A stretch of DNA of 25,597 nt, from the NCBI GenBank assembly GCA_043744275.1, contig JAYTUY010000095.1, positions 1-25,597 of the forward strand, written 5' to 3'. This document shows positions 22,260 through 25,597 of this stretch, one piece after another (the first letter of the stretch is position 1; every line of letters starts with the position of its first letter). The notes under the pieces are model-generated. The model was not told the origin of the DNA and searched no databases. It was given only the letters and a program-made list of their open reading frames with translations. The position numbers and the translations under genes were made by a program. This stretch comes from JAAFJT01 sp043744275. Its GTDB lineage: Bacteria; Bacteroidota; Bacteroidia; Chitinophagales; Saprospiraceae.

Positions 22260-23591
22260 TTATCTATTGAAAATCAATCTTTTACCCATAATATTTTCAT
22301 TTATTTGATGATTTTGAAACGCTAAATGTCCACTCACAATTGTCGCTTCTACGTCGCCTTGCAGTTGAACGTTTTCTAAAGGTGACCAGTTGCATTTATA
22401 CAAAATATTCTCTTTTGAAACCGTCCACTTTTTATTGACATCTACGATTGCCACATCTGCCCAATAGCCTTCATCCAAATAACCGCGCTTGTCGATTTGA
22501 AAACAATCAGCAACGGCATGGCTCATTTTTTCAACTATTTTCTCCAACGAAATTTTATTTTGATGATAAAAACTGAGCATCATCGGCAGGGTATGTTGAA
22601 TCAACGGCAAGCCCGATGGTGCATCAAAATAGGGCTTCGATTTCTCTTCCCATGTATGCGGTGCGTGATCGGTAGCGACGACATCAAATCGATCATCCAA
22701 CAAGGCTTGAAGCAAAGCGTTTTGATCGGCTTCTGATTTAATAGCAGGATTGCATTTAATTAAATTACCAAGCGTAAGATATTGATTTTCATTAAAATAC
22801 AAATGATGAGCGCATACTTCCGCTGTAATGCGCTTTTTACTGAGGGGTATCGAATTGTCGAATAATGGAATCTCATCTGCCGTAGAAATATGCAAAATAT
22901 GCAACCTCGTTTGGTGCTTTTTAGCCAATTCAACAGCCATAGAAGATGATAAATAACACGCTTCCCGACTGCGAATAATGGGGTGATAACGGGCATCAAT
23001 CACCTCGCCCGATGCTTTATATTTTTCAATATTGGCTCTCACAGTCGCCTCATCTTCGCAATGCGTGGCAATCAACATCTCGCATTTTGAGAACAGGTTT
23101 TCAAGGGTTTTAGCATTATCCACAAGCATATTACCAGTGCTGCTGCCCATAAAAACCTTGACGCCGCACACGTTTTGAGCGCTTGTTTTCAATACTTCTT
23201 CTAAATTATCGTTCGTAGCACCCATATAAAATGAGTAATTGGCTAAGGAAGTCCGCTCGCCAATTTGGTATTTTTCAGCCAAAAGTGGCTGCGATACTGA
23301 GGGGGGGTTGACGTTCGGCATTTCCATAAAACTGGTCACACCGCCTGCAACAGCGGCTCGAGATTCCGAAAAAATAGTGCCTTTATGCGTCAAGCCGGGT
23401 TCTCTGAAATGCACTTGATCGTCAATAATGCCTGGTATCACGTGCTTTCCTTCGGCGTTTATTTCGATGTCGGCGTGCGTATCTATTTGATTATCAATGC
23501 GTTCGATATAACCTTTTTTAATAAGTATATCTTTTACCTCAATCTTTCCGCGATTGACAACTTGCCCGTTTTTTATCAGTATGGATTTCAT
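22260..23591 (-). CDS. pyrC: dihydroorotase (class I)
   Basis: A 443-residue amidohydrolase that closes carbamoyl aspartate into dihydroorotate in pyrimidine synthesis. Visible features: PGIIDDQVHFREPGLTHKG (about residues 53-71), SRAAVAGGVTSFMEMPN (77-93), GVKVFMGSSTGNM with Lys145, the likely carbamylated bridge, ATHCED (His177), LHILHISTADE (His234), ITAEVCAHHLYF, KCNPAIKSEADQ and VVATDHAPHTWEEK (catalytic Asp308). The first metal-binding His of the usual HxH is Gln59 here (Asp-Asp-Gln-Val-His61); the other ligands are present. Two iterated motifs (22838, 23295) encode Pro-Leu-Ser and Pro-Pro-Ser-Val. It is divergent from purK across 66 bases with facing promoter boxes. Confidence 0.92.
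   Translation of the reverse strand: MKSILIKNGQVVNRGKIEVKDILIKKGYIERIDNQIDTHADIEINAEGKHVIPGIIDDQVHFREPGLTHKGTIFSESRAAVAGGVTSFMEMPNVNPPSVSQPLLAEKYQIGERTSLANYSFYMGATNDNLEEVLKTSAQNVCGVKVFMGSSTGNMLVDNAKTLENLFSKCEMLIATHCEDEATVRANIEKYKASGEVIDARYHPIIRSREACYLSSSMAVELAKKHQTRLHILHISTADEIPLFDNSIPLSKKRITAEVCAHHLYFNENQYLTLGNLIKCNPAIKSEADQNALLQALLDDRFDVVATDHAPHTWEEKSKPYFDAPSGLPLIQHTLPMMLSFYHQNKISLEKIVEKMSHAVADCFQIDKRGYLDEGYWADVAIVDVNKKWTVSKENILYKCNWSPLENVQLQGDVEATIVSGHLAFQNHQINENIMGKRLIFNR
22838..22847 (+). repeat. iterated motif copy 19
   Basis: G-run of 4 on plus. In pyrC (minus), read as Pro-Leu-Ser. Confidence 0.9.
23295..23307 (+). repeat. iterated motif copy 20 (G-run of 7)
   Basis: TACTGAGGGGGGG on plus. 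In pyrC (minus), read as Pro-Pro-Ser-Val of NVNPPSVSQ. Confidence 0.9.
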
Positions 23592-23619
23592 ATAAAATAT
23601 TTTTCAATTAAAAAATCGT

Positions 23620-23627
23620 CAAAATTA
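23620..23627 (-). promoter_or_regulatory. possible -7 box TAATTTTG for pyrC (minus)
   Basis: Matches TAnnTTTG on minus, 28 bases before pyrC and almost abutting the plus-strand box for purK. Confidence 0.4.
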
Positions 23628-23630
23628 TAA

Positions 23631-23638
23631 TAGATTTG
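23631..23638 (+). promoter_or_regulatory. possible -7 box TAGATTTG for purK
   Basis: Matches TAnnTTTG, 19 bases before the purK ATG. No canonical TTTG at -33 was seen. Confidence 0.45.
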
Positions 23639-23657
23639 CGGACATTTTGAAAGACTT

Positions 23658-24806
23658 ATGAATTTAAATAAAATAAAAATAGGTATCCTCGGCGGTGGGC
23701 AATTGGGCAAGATGCTTTGCCTCGCAGCCGCTAACTGGGATTTGGAGATTTTTATATTAGAAAATGATGAAAATTGCCCTGCTGCGCCATATTGTACGCG
23801 CTTAGTAAAAGGCAGTTTTAATAACTTCGACGATGTATTAAAGTTCGGCAAAATGGTGGATATTTTAACCATCGAAATTGAACATGTCAATACAGAGGCT
23901 TTGAAAATATTGGCTAATGAAGGTAAAATCATTCACCCCAATCCTATTTCTTTAGACATTATAAAGGACAAAGGCGAACAGAAAAACTTTTATATCAATC
24001 ATAATTTTCCAACTTCTTTAGTCCGATATTATGATGATAAATCGACTTTAAAAAAAGAAATCATAGCCGATAATTGGTTGCCTTGCGTTTGGAAATCGCG
24101 TAAGGGTGGCTACGATGGAAAAGGCGTTTCGATATTAAAAACAGTAGCGGATATAGATATTTTGCCCGATGAGCCTTGTATTATTGAAGAAATGGTGGAT
24201 ATTGATAAAGAAATTGCTATCATTGTCTGTCAAAATCAAAATGGGGAGGTGGTGGCATACCCCTCAGTAGAAATGGTTTTTGATGCGAAAGCCAACCTTT
24301 TAGACTATCAATTATGCCCTGCTAATATTGAGAAAAATATTGAAAAAAAGGCTCAGACATTAGCCAAAAGATTGATAAAAAAACTCAACATTTGTGGTCT
24401 TTTAGCCGTTGAAATGTTTATTACCAAAAGTGGTGAGATATTAATTAATGAAGTGGCACCCCGTCCACACAATTCAGGACATCATACAATTGAAGCTATT
24501 GAAACATCGCAATTTGAGCAGCATTTAAGAGGGATTATGAACTTGCCGTTGGGCAGTACGAATATGAGACACCCCTCAGTATTGCTCAATTTAGTGGGTG
24601 CGGAAGGCTATTCAGGCGATGTGGAAATTGAAGGCTGGGAAAATGCTCTAAATACTGAGGGGTGTCATATTCATCTCTACGGAAAAAAAACAACAAAGCC
24701 GTTTAGAAAAATGGGTCACGCCACGTTTTTAAATAAAAACATAGGAAAAGCCCTACAAAATGCACAGTATTTGAGGGAAAATTTTAAAATAAAAAGTAAT
24801 AATTAA
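23658..24806 (+). CDS. purK: N5-carboxyaminoimidazole ribonucleotide synthase
   Basis: A 382-residue ATP-grasp enzyme that makes N5-CAIR from AIR, bicarbonate and ATP in purine synthesis. Features: GILGGGQLGKMLCLAAANWD at the N-terminus (about residues 9-28), HPNPISLDIIKDKGEQKNF (about 92-110), VWKSRKGGYDGKGVSIL (about 144-160), IIEEMVDIDKEIAIIV (about 175-190), EVAPRPHNSGHHTIEA (about 264-279) and GKKTTKPFRKMGHATFL near the end. It is followed after three bases by purE, whose product uses N5-CAIR, so the pair forms an operon. It carries three iterated-motif copies (24260, 24572, 24653), the highest density in the window; they encode YPSVEM, HPSVLLN and NTEGCH, all at places where related PurK proteins have similar residues. 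Confidence 0.96.
   Translation: MNLNKIKIGILGGGQLGKMLCLAAANWDLEIFILENDENCPAAPYCTRLVKGSFNNFDDVLKFGKMVDILTIEIEHVNTEALKILANEGKIIHPNPISLDIIKDKGEQKNFYINHNFPTSLVRYYDDKSTLKKEIIADNWLPCVWKSRKGGYDGKGVSILKTVADIDILPDEPCIIEEMVDIDKEIAIIVCQNQNGEVVAYPSVEMVFDAKANLLDYQLCPANIEKNIEKKAQTLAKRLIKKLNICGLLAVEMFITKSGEILINEVAPRPHNSGHHTIEAIETSQFEQHLRGIMNLPLGSTNMRHPSVLLNLVGAEGYSGDVEIEGWENALNTEGCHIHLYGKKTTKPFRKMGHATFLNKNIGKALQNAQYLRENFKIKSNN
24260..24269 (-). repeat. iterated motif copy 21
   Basis: C-run of 4 on plus. In purK, read as Pro-Ser-Val. Confidence 0.9.
24572..24581 (-). repeat. iterated motif copy 22
   Basis: C-run of 4 on plus. In purK, read as Pro-Ser-Val; inverted relative to copy 23, 71 bases away. Confidence 0.9.
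24653..24662 (+). repeat. iterated motif copy 23
   Basis: G-run of 4. In purK, read as Thr-Glu-Gly. Confidence 0.9.
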
Positions 24807-24809
24807 ATT

Positions 24810-25331
24810 ATGAAAGCAGTACACGTTAGCGTAATTATGGGCAGTGATTCCGATTTGCCCGTCATGAAACAAGCAGCAGAAATGCTTGAAGAGTTCGGAA
24901 TTCCTTTTGAAGTGACTTTCGTTTCAGCACATCGCACACCCGATAGATTGGTTTCTTTCGCAAAAGAAGCGCATACTCGGGGGGTGAAAGTCATCATTGC
25001 AGGTGCAGGCGGCGCAGCGCATTTGCCGGGCATGATGGCAGCTATTTCTCCTTTGCCGATTATAGGTGTTCCGATTAAGGCATCCAATTCGATTGATGGT
25101 TGGGATTCTATTTTGTCAATTCTTCAAATGCCGAGCGGTGTTCCAGTGGCTACAGTAGCTTTGAATGGTGCTAAAAATGCAGCTATTTTAGCGGCTCAAA
25201 TCTTAGGCGCGAGCGATAAAACGATGCAAGATAAAGTGGTTGCTTACAAAGCGGAATTGCAAAATGAAGTGACGCGTAAGTATGAATTGCTCGGGCGCAT
25301 CGGTTTTGAAAATTATGGGAAAGATTTTTAG
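24810..25331 (+). CDS. purE: N5-carboxyaminoimidazole ribonucleotide mutase
   Basis: A 173-residue class I PurE that converts N5-CAIR, the PurK product, into CAIR. Features: VIMGSDSDLPVMKQAAEML (about residues 8-26), VSAHRTPDRL (about 38-47) with the catalytic His, IIAGAGGAAHLPGMMAAISPLPIIGVPI (about 62-89) and LQMPSGVPVATVALNGAKNAAILAAQIL (about 106-133). Length is normal for a bacterial PurE. It follows purK by three bases, so translation is probably coupled. A two-mismatch relative of the iterated motif (TACTCGGGGGG, 24974-24984) encodes Thr-Arg-Gly. Confidence 0.97.
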   Translation: MKAVHVSVIMGSDSDLPVMKQAAEMLEEFGIPFEVTFVSAHRTPDRLVSFAKEAHTRGVKVIIAGAGGAAHLPGMMAAISPLPIIGVPIKASNSIDGWDSILSILQMPSGVPVATVALNGAKNAAILAAQILGASDKTMQDKVVAYKAELQNEVTRKYELLGRIGFENYGKDF

Positions 25332-25597
25332 GAGTTTTGAGTTGATAGTTGAAAGTTGGGGTTGTGTAATAAGTATTTCAATCAATTCAGTGCAAAATTT
25401 TATTTGTTTTTTGGTAAAATAACTTGGGGTTGTGTAAAAAGGGTGAAATATAGCAAAATCAATTTTTAACTCAGAATAATGTTTGGTTTTAGCGAATATA
25501 GATTTACGAAATCTGTGGTGCGACATAAAGTTATGTACTACTATACGGACATAAAGTTGAAACCGCCTTAACTTAGTTCATTGAAATAACTGTAAAA
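25332..25597. other. 266-base region after purE with short direct repeats
   Basis: No gene is supportable. It has two copies of TTGGGGTTGTGTAA (25356-25369 and 25424-25437), two copies of GACATAAAGTT (25522-25532 and 25548-25558) and the small palindrome ACATAAAGTTATGT (25523-25536). This could be the margin of a repeat or mobile element continuing past the window edge, but no element is identified. Confidence 0.45.

Noticed and set aside
457..24662. Iterated motif as Chi or a chromosome-segregation polar signal
   Set aside because: Such signals are strand-biased over long regions; here the two orientations are equal in one 25-kb window. Not fully excluded without the replication map.
457..24662. 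Iterated motif as a rho-independent terminator or promoter element
   Set aside because: It is not self-complementary, and 20 of 23 copies are inside genes, in both orientations and at any position.
457..24662. Iterated motif as a type II restriction site
   Set aside because: It is too long and non-palindromic, and over-represented rather than avoided; a protective methylation target remains possible but is not shown.
25518..25597. End of an insertion sequence
   Set aside because: Only short repeats are visible; no terminal inverted repeat pair or transposase is in the window.

Overview
The window reads as AT-rich chromosomal DNA of a member of the Bacteroidota. The evidence is type IX secretion cargo signals of both types (type A C-terminal domain on the large adhesin, type B on a 116-residue protein), a PorP/SprF-family protein, several TAnnTTTG (-7) promoter-like boxes, and few Shine-Dalgarno sequences. 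The genus cannot be fixed from the sequence; a gliding or Saprospiria/Chitinophagia-like lineage is a guess. No rRNA, tRNA, CRISPR array, prophage or complete insertion sequence was seen.

Layout. 179-2368: a secreted DUF547 protein and an N-acylglucosamine/cellobiose 2-epimerase-like lipoprotein. 2666-6087: a type IX secretion/surface trio (type B CTD-only protein, SprF-like protein, PD40 propeller with a SPOR domain). 6169-7512 (minus): a saccharopine dehydrogenase-like enzyme. 7765-11772 (plus): a PfkB sugar kinase, a DedA membrane protein, a DbpA-like DEAD-box helicase and TrmB, separated by heptanucleotide arrays and long hairpins. 11831-13060 (minus): a secreted HExxH metallopeptidase. 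13415-16771 (plus): a repetitive adhesin with a type A sorting domain. 16720-20365 (minus): ethanolamine permease, eutB and eutC without microcompartment genes. 20498-22192 (minus): a DUF155/RMD1 membrane protein and a half-length TolC-like protein. 22260-23591 (minus): dihydroorotase, divergent from purK-purE (23658-25331).

The most striking feature is not a gene. A short non-palindromic motif, consensus AATACTGAGGGG(G)TG with core TACTGAGGGG, occurs 23 times at core level ACTGAGGGG (21 with the leading T), about once per 1.1 kb. It is split almost evenly between strands (11 plus, 12 minus). Twenty copies lie inside unrelated genes and three between genes. In coding sequence it is nearly always read as Thr-Glu-Gly (one orientation) or Pro-Ser-Val (the other), and it places a Glu and an Arg inside two signal peptides. 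Density, strand balance and spread through housekeeping genes resemble the DNA uptake sequences of Neisseriaceae and Pasteurellaceae, but its function here is unknown. A genome-wide iterated signal (uptake/self-recognition, protein-binding or epigenetic site) is the main hypothesis.

The gaps also carry (AATTAGG)n-type heptad arrays, an ACACATAG-type long hairpin and several other long inverted repeats. The heptads supply the C-terminal Ile-Arg-Asn-stop of two neighbouring genes.
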